A DNA stretch of 64,000 nucleotides from Paraoerskovia sediminicola (GTDB lineage Bacteria; Actinomycetota; Actinomycetes; Actinomycetales; Cellulomonadaceae): NCBI RefSeq assembly GCF_030296575.1, contig NZ_AP027729.1:2356001-2420000 (forward strand). Direction: 5' to 3'. Every line of letters starts with the position of its first letter. Position 1 is the stretch's first letter. This document shows positions 11,327 to 23,157 of this stretch, piece by piece. A program made the translations under genes and the position numbers. Below the pieces are notes generated by a model. That model was not told the DNA's origin. It was given only the letters and a program-made list of their open reading frames with translations, and made no database searches.

Positions 11327-12141
11327 TGCGAGGGACGAGCGGGGCATCCCTGACGCAGGCACGGGAGCGGTTCGAGCCCGTCCTGCGCGACGCGGGTGCC
11401 GATGCGCTCGGGCTCGGAGAGCAGCTGTTCTCCGTCGCCCGCGCCGTCGACGGGTCCGCGACGCTCCGCCGGTCCCTGGCTGACCCGTCGCGTGCCGGCG
11501 ACGACAAGGCTGCGCTCGTCGCCGGGATCCTCGGGTCCGGGTTCGACGGTCGCGTGGTCGACCTCGTGTCCGGCGTCGTGCGGTCGCGGTGGTCCGAGGA
11601 GCACGACCTCACGGAAGCGGTGGAGACTCTCGCGGTCGACGCCGTCCTCGCCTCTGCCGAGGCCCGTGACGCCCTCGTGACCGTCGAGGACGAGCTCTTC
11701 CGGCTCACCCGCGCGCTCAGCGGTGCGCGGGACGCCCGGCAGGCGCTCTCCGACGAGAGCACCGCGCCGGAACGTCGTGTCGCGCTGGTGGACGCGCTCC
11801 TCGAGGGCCGTGCCGACGAGGCGACGGTCGCGCTCGCGCGACGGACGACGTCCGACCTGCGCGGTCGACGTTTCGTCCCGACGATCCAGCGCATCATCGA
11901 GGTGGCGGCCGCGCGTCGCGAGCGCCTCGTGGCCGCGGTGATCAGCGGGACGGTGCTGACCCAGGCGCAGATGGACCGGCTGGCGGCGGCGCTCGAGCGC
12001 TCCTACGGCCGAGCGGTGCAGCTGAACGTGACGGTCGACCCGGACGTCATCGGCGGGCTGCGGGTGCAGGTGGGATCGGACGTCGTCGACGCGACGGTCC
12101 TGGCGCGACTCGCCGACGCACGACGACGACTGGCTAGCTGA
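11326..12141 (+). CDS. atpH: ATP synthase F1 subunit delta
   Basis: 271-residue delta subunit that links the b stalk to the top of the alpha3beta3 head. ATG 11326 overlaps the atpF stop (ATGA). The N-terminal helical bundle ([23 protein letters not shown]) and the C-terminal family stretch [23 protein letters not shown]...[16 protein letters not shown] are clear. The protein is longer than the roughly 177-residue E. coli form, as is usual in actinobacteria. Confidence 0.93.
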
Positions 12142-12233
12142 AGACATGCCGGTCCCCGGCACCGCGCAGGCCTCGGCCGGCGCACGAGACAGAACTTTCG
12201 ACCGCGAGATGCGGCCACGACAGGAGAAGAGCA

Positions 12234-13865
12234 ATGGCTGAGCTGACGATCCGGCCGGAGGAGATCCGGGCCGCTCTGGACAGCTTCGTGAAGTCCTACG
12301 AGCCCCAGGGCACGGTGACCGAGGAGGTCGGGCGCGTCGCTGCCGCGGCCGACGGCATCGCCCAGGTCGAGGGACTTCCCGGTGCGATGGCGAACGAGCT
12401 GCTGCAGTTCGCGGACGGGACGCTCGGCCTCGCACTGAGCCTCGACGTGCGCCAGATCGGTGTCGTCGTCCTCGGCGAGTTCACCGGCATCGAGGAGGGC
12501 CAGGAGGTCCGCCGCACCGGCGAGGTCCTCTCGGTCCCCGTCGGTGACGGGTACCTCGGCCGCGTCGTCGACCCGCTGGGCAACCCGATCGACGGCCTCG
12601 GCGAGATCGAGACCGAGGGCCGCCGTGCTCTCGAGCTCCAGGCGCCCGGCGTCATGGACCGCAAGTCCGTCGACGAGCCGCTCCAGACCGGGCTCAAGGC
12701 GATCGACTCGATGATCCCGATCGGCCGTGGACAGCGCCAGCTGATCATCGGTGACCGCCAGACCGGCAAGACCGCGATCGCGACCGACACGATCATCAAC
12801 CAGAAGGCCAACTGGGACTCGGGCGACCCCGACAAGCAGGTCCGCTGCATCTACGTGGCGATCGGTCAGAAGGGCTCGACGATCGCCGCCGTGCGCGGAG
12901 CGCTCGAGGAGGCCGGCGCGCTGGAGTACACGACCATCGTCGCGGCCCCGGCCTCGGACCCGGCGGGCTTCAAGTACCTGGCGCCCTACACCGGTTCGGC
13001 CATCGGCCAGCACTGGATGTACGGCGGCAAGCACGTCCTGATCGTGTTCGACGACCTGTCGAAGCAGGCCGAGGCCTATCGTGCGGTCTCGCTGCTCCTG
13101 CGCCGTCCGCCGGGCCGCGAGGCCTACCCGGGCGACGTCTTCTACCTGCACTCCCGTCTGCTCGAGCGTTGTGCGAAGCTGTCGGACGCGCTCGGCGGCG
13201 GCTCGATGACCGGGCTCCCCGTCATCGAGACCAAGGCGAACGACGTCTCGGCCTACATCCCGACCAACGTCATCTCGATCACCGACGGTCAGATCTTCCT
13301 GCAGTCCGACCTCTTCAACGCCGACCAGCGTCCCGCGGTCGACGTGGGTATCTCGGTCTCGCGTGTCGGTGGTGCTGCGCAGGTCAAGGCCATGAAGCAG
13401 GTGTCCGGGACGCTCAAGCTCGAGCTCGCCCAGTTCCGTTCGCTCGAGGCGTTCGCGATGTTCGCGTCCGACCTCGACGCGGCCTCGCGCGGGCAGCTCG
13501 CCCGTGGCGCTGTGCTCATGGAGCTGCTCAAGCAGGGCCAGTACACGCCGTACCCCGTCCAGGACCAGGTCGCCTCGATCTGGGCCGGTACCAAGGGCCG
13601 TCTGGACGACGTCCCGGTGGAGGACGTCAAGCGTTTCGAGTCCGAGATGCTCGACCACCTGCGCCGCAACTCGGACGTGCTCGACACCATCGAGTCGACC
13701 GGGAAGCTCGTCGAGGAGACCGAGAAGGCTCTCGCCGACGCGATCGACGAGTTCCGTGACGGGTTCCTCCTCAAGGACGGTTCTCCGCTCGTCGGCGGCG
13801 ACGACAGCGCAGACACCGAGGTGGACGTCGAGCAGGAGCAGATCGTCCGTCAGAAGAAGGCCTGA
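12234..13865 (+). CDS. atpA: ATP synthase F1 subunit alpha
   Basis: Non-catalytic nucleotide-binding subunit of F1, 543 residues from ATG 12234 (AGGAGAAGAGCA upstream). P-loop [15 protein letters not shown] and the alpha signature region [17 protein letters not shown] are present, and the start [18 protein letters not shown] is typical. A 92-base gap separates it from atpH; atpG follows after two bases. The C-terminal acidic tail ([14 protein letters not shown]) is a modest extension seen in actinobacterial alpha subunits. Confidence 0.97.
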   Translation: MAELTIRPEEIRAALDSFVKSYEPQGTVTEEVGRVAAAADGIAQVEGLPGAMANELLQFADGTLGLALSLDVRQIGVVVLGEFTGIEEGQEVRRTGEVLSVPVGDGYLGRVVDPLGNPIDGLGEIETEGRRALELQAPGVMDRKSVDEPLQTGLKAIDSMIPIGRGQRQLIIGDRQTGKTAIATDTIINQKANWDSGDPDKQVRCIYVAIGQKGSTIAAVRGALEEAGALEYTTIVAAPASDPAGFKYLAPYTGSAIGQHWMYGGKHVLIVFDDLSKQAEAYRAVSLLLRRPPGREAYPGDVFYLHSRLLERCAKLSDALGGGSMTGLPVIETKANDVSAYIPTNVISITDGQIFLQSDLFNADQRPAVDVGISVSRVGGAAQVKAMKQVSGTLKLELAQFRSLEAFAMFASDLDAASRGQLARGAVLMELLKQGQYTPYPVQDQVASIWAGTKGRLDDVPVEDVKRFESEMLDHLRRNSDVLDTIESTGKLVEETEKALADAIDEFRDGFLLKDGSPLVGGDDSADTEVDVEQEQIVRQKKA

Positions 13866-13867
13866 CG

Positions 13868-16319
<2,452 letters not shown>

Positions 16320-16407
16320 TCGTCCGGTCGACCGCGACGCCCCTCGGGGCGGCGCGGTCCCGGACGGCGCGTGACCGTACGTCCCACCCTTCGTCAAGGA
16401 GTTTCCA

Positions 16408-16701
16408 GTGGCACATCTGAACGTGGACGTCGTCGCGACGGACCGCAAGATCTGGTCGGGCGAGGCCCGGCAGGTCAGCGCGCCTGCGGCTGACGGTGAG
16501 ATCGGCATCCTCGCGGGCCACTCGCCGCTGCTCGCCGTGCTCCGGCCCGGGGCGCTGCGCATCACGCCGGCGGACGGCGTCGTCGTGCGTGCGACCGTGT
16601 CCGGTGGGTTCATCTCCGTCGACGACAACCAGGTGACGGTCGTCGCGGACGACGTCGAGGTGGAGCGCGACGGTTCCGGCGCCGGAACCTCGCAGCGCTG
16701 A
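16408..16701 (+). CDS. atpC: ATP synthase F1 subunit epsilon, short form
   Basis: 97-residue epsilon subunit with GTG 16408 and AAGGAG upstream. Only the N-terminal beta-sandwich is present (HLNVDVVATDRKIWSGEARQVSAPAADGEIGILAGHSPLLAVLRPG); the chain ends in a short acidic tail, so the C-terminal two-helix inhibitory domain of E. coli epsilon (139 residues) is absent. Short epsilon subunits are known in several actinobacteria. It closes the ATP synthase operon; DUF2550 follows 15 bases later. Confidence 0.93.
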   Translation: MAHLNVDVVATDRKIWSGEARQVSAPAADGEIGILAGHSPLLAVLRPGALRITPADGVVVRATVSGGFISVDDNQVTVVADDVEVERDGSGAGTSQR

Positions 16702-16716
16702 CCCGGAGCCCCGTCC

Positions 16717-17121
16717 GTGACCGCCACCGCCCTCGTCGCCATCGCGCTGGGGGCGGTGCTGCTCGTCGCCGTGCTGGTCGGCGTGGTGCGCTTCAGCGGC
16801 CTGAACCGTCGTCTCGGTAGCTTCGAGTGCTCCGTCGTCCGCCCGTCGGGTGCGGCTCGACGCGGTCTCGCGGTGTACTGCGCCGGACGCATCGAGTGGT
16901 GGCCGCTCTGGTCGCTCTCGGTCCGGCCCGCGGCGGTGTGGCGCCGAGGACGACTCGTGGTCGTCGACCGGAACCCCACGGGCCGCCCGGAGGAGTCCCT
17001 CTACCTCGTCGAGGGCACGTGCGGCGGCCACCCCGTGGTGCTGCTGATGTCCCGTGAGGCCTACTCGGGCCTGACCTCTTGGCTCGAGGCGGCACCGAGC
17101 GGCCACGGCTCGGTCGTCTGA
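16717..17121 (+). CDS. DUF2550 family membrane protein
   Basis: 134-residue protein with one N-terminal membrane helix ([20 protein letters not shown]) and a soluble domain rich in Trp and Arg ([40 protein letters not shown]). It matches the DUF2550 family, which in actinobacteria sits right after atpC. Function is unknown; conserved placement suggests a link to the membrane or the ATP synthase. Confidence 0.8.
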   Translation: MTATALVAIALGAVLLVAVLVGVVRFSGLNRRLGSFECSVVRPSGAARRGLAVYCAGRIEWWPLWSLSVRPAAVWRRGRLVVVDRNPTGRPEESLYLVEGTCGGHPVVLLMSREAYSGLTSWLEAAPSGHGSVV

Positions 17122-17206
17122 GTCTCGTGGGCGCGACCGCCCACCCCTTCGCCGGACCGCACGTCCGAGTCGCCCGACCGGTGACAGCAACCTTGGAGGA
17201 GCGCGC

Positions 17207-17902
17207 ATGCGCCTCGTCGTCGCCGAGTGCTCGGCGCAGTACACCGGGCGGTTGTCCGCCCATCTCCCGCTCGCCCGCCGTCTGGTGGTGGTCAAGGCTG
17301 ACGGCAGCGTCCTGCTGCACTCGGACGGGGGCTCCTACAAGCCGCTGAACTGGATGAGCCCGCCGTGCGCCATGGTGGTGCGGGAGCCCGACGCGCTGGC
17401 GCGCGAGCGCGGCGTGACGCAGGTGTGGGCGGTCCAGCACGCCAAGAGCGACGACCGGCTGGAGATCGAGATCCACGAGGTCTTCCACGAGAGCGCGCAC
17501 GAGCTGGGCGTCGACCCGGGGCTCGTCAAGGACGGGGTCGAGGCGCACCTCCAGGAGATGCTCGCCGCGCAGATCACGCTGCTCGGCGAGGGGCACACGC
17601 TGGTGCGCCGGGAGTACATGACCGCCATCGGGCCGGTCGACATCCTCGCGCGGGACGCGGAGGGTCGTTCCGTGGCGGTCGAGATCAAGCGCCGAGGTGA
17701 GATCGACGGGGTCGAGCAGCTCACCCGCTACCTGGAGCTGATGAACCGGGACCCTCTGCTCGCGCCGGTACGCGGCGTCTTCGCCGCGCAGGAGATCAAG
17801 CCGCAGGCGAGGGTGCTCGCGAAGGACCGCGGGATCGAGTGTCTGATCCTCGACTACGCCGCGATGAAGGGCGTCGACGACGTCGGGGCCCGCCTCTTCT
17901 GA
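17207..17902 (+). CDS. nucS: Mismatch-specific endonuclease NucS/EndoMS
   Basis: Actinobacteria lack MutS/MutL and use NucS, which cuts both strands at mismatches. 231 residues from ATG 17207, with TTGGAGGAG upstream. The C-terminal RecB-like nuclease shows the catalytic set D145 (GPVDIL), E159 and K161 (VAVEIKRR), with Q171 and Y175 following, the same spacing as the archaeal enzyme. The protein ends in ARLF, resembling the C-terminal clamp-binding tail reported for this family. It lies downstream of atpC and DUF2550, close to the mycobacterial arrangement. Confidence 0.94.
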   Translation: MRLVVAECSAQYTGRLSAHLPLARRLVVVKADGSVLLHSDGGSYKPLNWMSPPCAMVVREPDALARERGVTQVWAVQHAKSDDRLEIEIHEVFHESAHELGVDPGLVKDGVEAHLQEMLAAQITLLGEGHTLVRREYMTAIGPVDILARDAEGRSVAVEIKRRGEIDGVEQLTRYLELMNRDPLLAPVRGVFAAQEIKPQARVLAKDRGIECLILDYAAMKGVDDVGARLF

Positions 17903-17969
17903 TCCGCACCTGGGGTACGGCTGTGGGGCGAGCCGGCGTCCCCGAGTGCCCGTCCCGGTCCGCACGTAT

Positions 17970-18000
17970 TTGTGCGCGCACTGTACGAATAGGGGACAAT
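17970..18000 (+). promoter_or_regulatory. Possible nagA promoter with palindromic operator
   Basis: TTGTGC (17970-17975) and GACAAT (17995-18000) are separated by 19 bases and end only 6 bases before the nagA ATG, so the transcript could be nearly leaderless. The perfect palindrome GTGCGCGCAC (17972-17981) overlaps the -35 and could be a repressor site. It does not resemble the DasR box known for GlcNAc genes. Confidence 0.3.
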
Positions 18001-18006
18001 GGCGCC

Positions 18007-19254
18007 ATGAGCACTCTCGACGGCGCCCCCGACCGGTCCACCAGCACGCCGTGGGCGCTGCGCGGGCGGGTCGTCACCGCTGATCGGATCATCGAGGACG
18101 GCGTCGTCGTCGTCCTCGGCGACCGGATCGCCTGGACGGGCTCGTGCGCGCAGGCCCAGGGCACCGAGTGGGTGCAGGTCGTGGCCGGCTGCTCCGCCGG
18201 GGCGGAGGGCACGACGCTGCTCCCTGGGCTGGTCGACCTGCACAACCACGGCGGCGGCGGTGAGGGGTTCCCCGACGCGCTCACGGTCGAGCAGGCCCGG
18301 ACGGCGGCCGTGGAGCACCTCGCGCACGGGACGACGAGCCTCGTGGGCTCTCTGGTCACCGCACCTCGAGACGTCCTGCTCGAACGGGTCGCCACGCTCG
18401 GCGCGCTCGCCGAGGCCGGGGATCTCGCCGGCATCCACCTCGAGGGCCCGTTCCTGTCCGAGGCGAGGTGCGGCGCGCAGAACCCGGCAGACATGCTCGC
18501 GGGCGACGCGGAGCTCGTCGAGGCGATCGCCGCCGCGTCGCGGGGGCACCTGCGGACCATGACGGTCGCGCCCGAGGTGCCGGGCGTCGTCGGCCCCGGT
18601 GGCGTGATCGAGGCGCTCGTCGCCGTGGGCGCGGTCCCGTCGGTCGGGCACACCGATGCGACGACAGAGCAGGTCGACGCCGCGATCGCCGCGGGAACCG
18701 CGGCGCTGGCGGCGGCCGGGGGAGCGGCGGGCGTCCGGATGACGGCGACGCACCTCTTCAACGGCATGCGCCCGCTCCACCACCGCGAGCCGGGGCCGAT
18801 CGCCGCGTGCCTCGCGGCCGCAGCCCGCGGCGATCTGGTCGTCGAGCTCATCAGCGACGGCACGCACCTCGCGCACGGGACGGCCCGGAGCGTGTTCGCG
18901 ATGGTCGGGCCCGACGCCGTCGCACTCGTCACCGATGCGATGGCCGCGGCCGGCATGGCCGACGGCGCCTACGACCTGGGTCCGATGAAGGTCACGGTGG
19001 CGGACGGCGTCGCGCGGCTCACCGAGGGCGGCGCCATCGCCGGTGGTACGTACCACCTGATCGACGTGGTCCGCGAGACCGTCGCGGCGGGCGTGGCGCT
19101 CGTCGACGCCGTGCGCTCGGCGTCGCTGACGCCGGCCCGGGTGCTGGGGCGCACCGACATCGGCGCGCTCGAAGCGGGCCGACGCGCCGACGTCGTCGTC
19201 ACGGACGCCGACCTCGGGGTGCAGCGCGTCCTGCGGGCAGGGGCCGAGGTCTAG
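18007..19254 (+). CDS. nagA: N-acetylglucosamine-6-phosphate deacetylase
   Basis: Removes the acetyl group from GlcNAc-6-P during amino-sugar catabolism and cell-wall recycling. I start at ATG 18007 (415 residues); the frame extends back to 17839 without family similarity. Amidohydrolase TIM-barrel motifs are present: metal-binding LVDLHNHGGGG, LEGPFLSEARCGAQNP, SVGHTDATTEQ, ATHLFNGMRPLHHREPG and catalytic aspartate in LVTDAMAAAGM. The stop TAG shares the CTAG tetramer with the stop of the convergent hydrolase gene. No nagB or PTS gene is nearby. Confidence 0.9.
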   Translation: MSTLDGAPDRSTSTPWALRGRVVTADRIIEDGVVVVLGDRIAWTGSCAQAQGTEWVQVVAGCSAGAEGTTLLPGLVDLHNHGGGGEGFPDALTVEQARTAAVEHLAHGTTSLVGSLVTAPRDVLLERVATLGALAEAGDLAGIHLEGPFLSEARCGAQNPADMLAGDAELVEAIAAASRGHLRTMTVAPEVPGVVGPGGVIEALVAVGAVPSVGHTDATTEQVDAAIAAGTAALAAAGGAAGVRMTATHLFNGMRPLHHREPGPIAACLAAAARGDLVVELISDGTHLAHGTARSVFAMVGPDAVALVTDAMAAAGMADGAYDLGPMKVTVADGVARLTEGGAIAGGTYHLIDVVRETVAAGVALVDAVRSASLTPARVLGRTDIGALEAGRRADVVVTDADLGVQRVLRAGAEV

Positions 19255-19964
19255 TCGCGGATCCAGCCCCGCGTGCGGAGCCAGCGCGCCGTGAGGTCCG
19301 TCCACTGCGCGACCTCGGGCAGCGCGGGGGCCAGCCCGACTCCGTGCTCCCCGTGCGGGAAGACGTGCAGCTCGACGGGGACGTGATGGTCGACGAGCGC
19401 CTGCGCCAGCCGTAGCGCGTGGGACGCCGGGACGGAGACGTCGTCTGCGGTGTGCCAGACGAACGTGGGCGGGGTGCGCTCGTCGACCCGGCGGTCGACG
19501 CTGAGCGCGGTCAGGAGCGCCTCGTCCGGGAGGTCGCCCAGGAGGTTGCGCACCGACCCCTCATGGGGCTCGTCGACCAGCGAGACCACGGGGTAGCCGA
19601 GCATCAGGAGCTCGGGTGCGCCGACCTCGGTCGCTAGCAGCCCTGCGAGGTGTCCGCCCGCGGAGAACCCGAGGACGGCGACCCGGGACGAGTCGACCGG
19701 GATCTCGTGTCCTCCTGTCCGGATCCAGTCCAGCGTGCGTCGAGCGGCGTCGAGGGGCGCTGGGTGTCGCAGCGGGGCGACGGGATACCGCAGGACGACG
19801 GCGTGCAGCCCGAGACCGACGAGCCACTCGGCGACGTCGCGGCCCTCGTGGTCGGCGTGGTGCTCGTAGCCGCCGCCCGGGAGGACGAGGACAGCTGGGC
19901 GAGCGACGGGTCCGGGATGGGCGAAGACCTGGACATCGAGCCCGGGGATCTCGGTCCTGGACAC
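19251..19964 (-). CDS. Alpha/beta hydrolase (BD-FAE/esterase-like)
   Basis: Probable small-ester hydrolase. The oxyanion loop is [16 protein letters not shown], the nucleophile lies in [10 protein letters not shown], and the late acid and histidine lie in [15 protein letters not shown] and [13 protein letters not shown], where GEHGVGLA is typical of acetyl-xylan-esterase-like hydrolases. I start at GTG 19964 ([17 protein letters not shown], 237 residues) because similarity begins there; the frame is open to ATG 20105 with an Arg/Ala-rich stretch that looks non-coding. Convergent with nagA and divergent from the GH1 gene, so action on plant cell-wall esters is plausible but unproven. Confidence 0.72.
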   Translation of the reverse strand: MSRTEIPGLDVQVFAHPGPVARPAVLVLPGGGYEHHADHEGRDVAEWLVGLGLHAVVLRYPVAPLRHPAPLDAARRTLDWIRTGGHEIPVDSSRVAVLGFSAGGHLAGLLATEVGAPELLMLGYPVVSLVDEPHEGSVRNLLGDLPDEALLTALSVDRRVDERTPPTFVWHTADDVSVPASHALRLAQALVDHHVPVELHVFPHGEHGVGLAPALPEVAQWTDLTARWLRTRGWIRD

Positions 19965-20180
19965 GTTCGCGTGCTGCACGTCGAGAAGGATGTCACGTCT
20001 GTGCTGCAGATCTCCCACGGTCTGCGCTACCGCCCGGCCGCCGACGGGTTCTCGCCTCCGGGGCCTCGCGGTGGCCCCGGCTGTGCTGGCTCCGGAACAG
20101 GACATACGATCGAATCGATACGAAGAGTCGGTCGGCGCGAGACTGCGACGACCGACACCGATGCCGGCGATGGGGACACC

Positions 20181-21724
20181 GTGAACGACGTAGCGAACGA
20201 ACCGACGACCACCGCCCGACAGGCGCCGCAGGCCGACACTTCCCCGACGGGTTCGTCTGGGGCTCGGCGACGGCCGCGTACCAGATCGAGGGCGCCGCCA
20301 CGGAGGGCGGTCGCGGACCGTCGATCTGGGACACGTACTCGCACACGCCGGGCCGGACGCTGAACGGGGACACGGGAGACGTCGCGGACGACCACTACCA
20401 CCGCTGGGCCGAGGACGTGCAGCACATCGCCGACCTCGGGCTCGACGCCTACCGCTTCTCGATCTCCTGGCCCCGCGTCCAGCCCGGCGGCTCGGGAGAG
20501 TTCAACGCCGAGGGCATCGCCTTCTACTCGCGGCTCGTGGACGCGCTGCTCGAGGTCGGCGTGAAGCCCGTCGTCACGCTCTACCACTGGGACCTGCCCC
20601 AGGAGCTCGAGGACGAGGGCGGGTGGACCAACCGTGCCACGGCGTTCGCCTTCGCCGAGTACGCGAGGCGCATGGCCCGCGAGCTCGGCGAGCGGGTCGA
20701 CGTGTGGACCACCCTCAACGAGCCCTGGTGCTCCGCGTACCTCGGGTACGGCTCGGGGGTGCACGCGCCCGGGCGGACCGACGGTGAGGCCGCGCTGGCC
20801 GCCGTCCACCACCTGAACCTCGCGCACGGGCTCGCGTGCCGGGCGATCCGTGACGAGCTGGGGGAGTCGACGCGGCTGTCCGTCACGCTCAACCTGCACG
20901 TGATCCGCCCGGAGGACCGCGGCTCCGACAGCGACGTGGACGCCGTCCGGCGGATCGACGCGCTCGCCAACCGGGCGTTCCTCGGCCCGATGCTCGACGG
21001 CGCCTACCCCGAAGACCTCCTCGCCGACACGGCGGCGGTGACCGACTGGGCCTTCGTCGAGGACGGCGACCTGGAGATCACCCGTCAGCCGCTCGACGTC
21101 CTGGGGATCAACTACTACTCGACGACCAAGGTGCGGCACTTCGCGGGCGACGGGGAGCGGGCGCAGAACGACGGGCACGGCGCCTCGGCGGCCAGCCCGT
21201 GGGTCGGCGCCGACGACGTGGAGTTCGTCACCCAGCCCGGCCCGTACACCGCGATGGGCTGGAACATCGAGCCCGCCGGCATGACGGAGCTCCTGACCTC
21301 TGTCGCCGCGTCCTATCCCGACCAGCCGCTGATGGTGACCGAGAACGGGGCGGCGTTCCACGACGAGGTCTCGCCCGACGGGCGCGTCCACGACCCGCTG
21401 CGGGTCGGCTACCTGCACGGCCACATCGACGCGGTCGGCGCAGCGATCGACGCCGGCGCCGACGTGCGCGGATACTTCGCGTGGTCGCTGCTCGACAACT
21501 TCGAGTGGGGCTACGGCTACGACCGCCGGTTCGGGATCATCCGGGTCGACTACGAGACCCAGGAGCGCACCTGGAAGGACTCGGCCCGCTGGTACCGGCG
21601 TCTCGTGTCCTCGAACGTCCTGCCGGCCGTCGACGACGTCGACGACGTGGAGGACGGCGACCACGGCGCCGCAGGCTCGGCCGAGCAGGGCGCGGACGAC
21701 GGAACGCCGGCCGAGCGCCTCTGA
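20181..21724 (+). CDS. GH1 beta-glucosidase (frameshift near N terminus)
   Basis: Hydrolyses beta-glucosides such as cellobiose by a retaining mechanism. Family 1 signatures are complete: [19 protein letters not shown], the acid/base glutamate in TLNEPW, the nucleophile in VTENG, and the sugar-binding end [21 protein letters not shown]. The main frame has no good start just upstream of FPDGF. GTG 20181 ([19 protein letters not shown]) in the neighbouring frame fits if one base is missing between it and about 20245, perhaps in ACTTCCCC. The C-terminal tail is acidic ([10 protein letters not shown]). No signal peptide is visible, so it should be intracellular. Confidence 0.88.
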
Positions 21725-21725
21725 G

Positions 21726-21863
21726 TCACGTCGAGCGCCCGGCGCGACGCGCGCGGGGCACGTCGAGCGACTGGCCCGGCACGACGAGCGCCCGGGGCGA
21801 CACGCGCGGGGCACGTCGAGCGACTGGCCCGGCACGACGAGCGCCCGGGGCGACACGCGCGCG
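21726..21863. repeat. 53-base tandem repeat downstream of the GH1 gene
   Basis: Two full copies, 21758-21810 and 21811-21863, differ at one position; a third, degenerate partial copy (21726-21757) precedes them and starts 2 bases after the GH1 stop. Internal sub-repeats (CACGTCGAGCG / CACGACGAGCG) suggest growth by slippage from a shorter unit. No spacer pattern exists, so it is not CRISPR. Confidence 0.85.
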
Positions 21864-21992
21864 GGTGCGACACGCCGGACGATCTCATCGGATCTTCGGG
21901 CGAGCGATGTCCGGTCCGCACCTTTCGCACCCCAGCGAAGGTGGCCCGGGACGCCGTCTGCGGGCGCTCGTCGGCGGGTCCCGCGCGACTCG

Positions 21993-22027
21993 CACAGGGT
22001 GTGCACGAGCGCCGTGCACACCCTGTG
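21993..22027. terminator. Perfect inverted repeat, probable terminator
   Basis: Arms 21993-22006 and 22014-22027 are perfectly complementary over 14 bases around a 7-base loop (GAGCGCC). There is no T-run, as is common for actinobacterial hairpin terminators. It lies about 270 bases after the GH1 stop and ahead of the nrd promoter, so it may insulate the two. Confidence 0.5.
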
Positions 22028-22176
22028 GACGGGCCTGCGAGACCGGCGCGGATCCGGCCTCGAGGGCGAGCGTCGCCGGTGGACGAGACGGTGCACGAAG
22101 GCCGTGTCGGTGGCTCGTGGGACCCTTCGAAGGTGGTCACGAAAGGGTCTTGTGCAGGCGAGCGGGTGAATCCTCG

Positions 22177-22224
22177 ACACGACATCTTGTGCTGTGGCAC
22201 ACCGGGACACACTAGGTATAGTGG
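22177..22224 (+). promoter_or_regulatory. Two NrdR boxes upstream of nrdHIEF
   Basis: ACACGACATCTTGTGC (22177-22192) and ACACTAGGTATAGTGG (22209-22224) both resemble the NrdR box consensus (ACAC-AT-rich core-GTGT). Their centres are 32 bases apart, three helical turns, as in known NrdR-regulated promoters. The second box covers a -10-like TATAGT (22218-22223), so NrdR-dATP/ATP binding should repress nrd transcription. The nrdR gene itself is not in the window. Confidence 0.75.
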
Positions 22225-22368
22225 TTTCTCGCCGGGGTCGCTCAGGCCCTCCGGTGAATGACACAGACGTAGTTCCACCCGTGTCTTTCGAGGTCAGAGC
22301 GCATCTCTCGCCCTCCGAAGGACCGGACGATCAGCCAGCAGACAGCCCAGAAGCACGAGGAGACTCCG

Positions 22369-22614
22369 ATGAACGTCACGGTCTACAGCAAGCCGGCCTG
22401 TGTCCAGTGCGATGCGACGTATCGAGCCCTCGACAAGAAGGGCGTCGAGTACTCCGTGGTCGACATCAGCCAGGACGCCGAGGCGCTCGAACTGGTCCGT
22501 GGCCTCGGCTACCTGCAGGCGCCGGTCGTCGTGACCGACGAGTCGCACTGGTCCGGGTTCCGCCCGGACCAGATCAGCGCCCTCGCCGCGAAGACGGCGG
22601 ACGCCGTCGCCTGA
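22369..22614 (+). CDS. nrdH: NrdH glutaredoxin-like redoxin
   Basis: 81-residue thioredoxin-fold electron donor for class Ib ribonucleotide reductase. Active site CVQC (C11, C14) in YSKPACVQCDATYRAL, and the C-terminal DESHWSGFRPDQISAL motif typical of NrdH and not of glutaredoxins. ATG 22369 follows GAGGAG. It heads the nrdHIEF cluster. Confidence 0.97.
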   Translation: MNVTVYSKPACVQCDATYRALDKKGVEYSVVDISQDAEALELVRGLGYLQAPVVVTDESHWSGFRPDQISALAAKTADAVA

Positions 22615-22629
22615 CGCAGGCGTGGTGAC

Positions 22630-22658
22630 GCCCCTCCCGAGCAGGACCGGGCAGGGGC
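22630..22658 (+). other. Hairpin between nrdH and nrdI
   Basis: GCCCCT-CCC pairs with GGG-C-AGGGGC (one bulged C) 15 bases after the nrdH stop. It could attenuate transcription so that nrdH is made in excess over nrdI, E and F. Support is structural only. Confidence 0.3.
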
Positions 22659-22725
22659 ACGATCAGCAGGATCGAGCACGAGCAGCATCGGCGCGTGGCG
22701 TCGGGTGCGGTGAGCGAGGTGGAGC

Positions 22726-23157
22726 ATGGCGTCCGTCGTCTACTTCTCCAGCGTCTCCGACAACACGCACCGCTTCGTCCAGAGGCTCGGGCTCGCGGAG
22801 CTCGGCCTCACCGCCCATCGCATCCCGTTGCGACCGTCGGAGCCGCGCCTCAGCGTCGAGGCGCCGTACGTGCTCGTGGTCCCGACGTACGGGAGCGGTG
22901 ACGAGGGCGGAGCCGTCCCGCGTCAGGTCGTCAAGTTCCTGAACGACGCACACAACCGGTCGTTGATCCGGGGCGTGATCGCCGCCGGCAACACCAACTT
23001 CGGGTCGACCTACTGCGCGGCCGGCGACATCGTCGCCGCGAAGTGCGGAGTCCCGTATCTCTACGCATTCGAACTACTGGGAACAGCCGAGGACGTCAGA
23101 CGCGTCCGCGACGGATTGGGACGATTTTGGCAACGACAGTCACAGGTCCCGGCGTGA
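22726..23157 (+). CDS. nrdI: NrdI flavodoxin
   Basis: 143-residue flavodoxin-like protein that supplies the oxidant for assembling the dimanganese-tyrosyl radical cofactor in NrdF. FMN-binding loops are visible as [38 protein letters not shown] and [19 protein letters not shown]. Its stop overlaps the chosen nrdE start (GTGA). Confidence 0.96.
   Translation: MASVVYFSSVSDNTHRFVQRLGLAELGLTAHRIPLRPSEPRLSVEAPYVLVVPTYGSGDEGGAVPRQVVKFLNDAHNRSLIRGVIAAGNTNFGSTYCAAGDIVAAKCGVPYLYAFELLGTAEDVRRVRDGLGRFWQRQSQVPA

Larger units (their letters stand above)
21725..22368. other. Gene-free gap before nrdH: repeats, hairpins, NrdR sites
   Basis: These 644 bases hold no supported gene. From the left: a 53-base tandem repeat (21726-21863), a perfect 14-base-stem inverted repeat (21993-22027), an imperfect hairpin GACCCTTCG/CGAAAGGGTC (22121-22149), two NrdR-type boxes (22177-22224) overlapping a -10-like TATAGT (22218-22223), and a leader of about 140 bases before nrdH. 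Open frames across it on the minus strand are repetitive Arg/Pro/Ser strings without domain similarity. Confidence 0.6.

Noticed and set aside
17970..18000. DasR operator before nagA
   Set aside because: The palindrome GTGCGCGCAC does not match the DasR consensus built on TGGTCTAGACCA.
20027..22264. Minus-strand open frame covering the GH1 gene and the gap before nrdH
   Set aside because: In the gap it only translates the tandem repeats into Arg/Pro/Ser strings; no domain and no plausible start.
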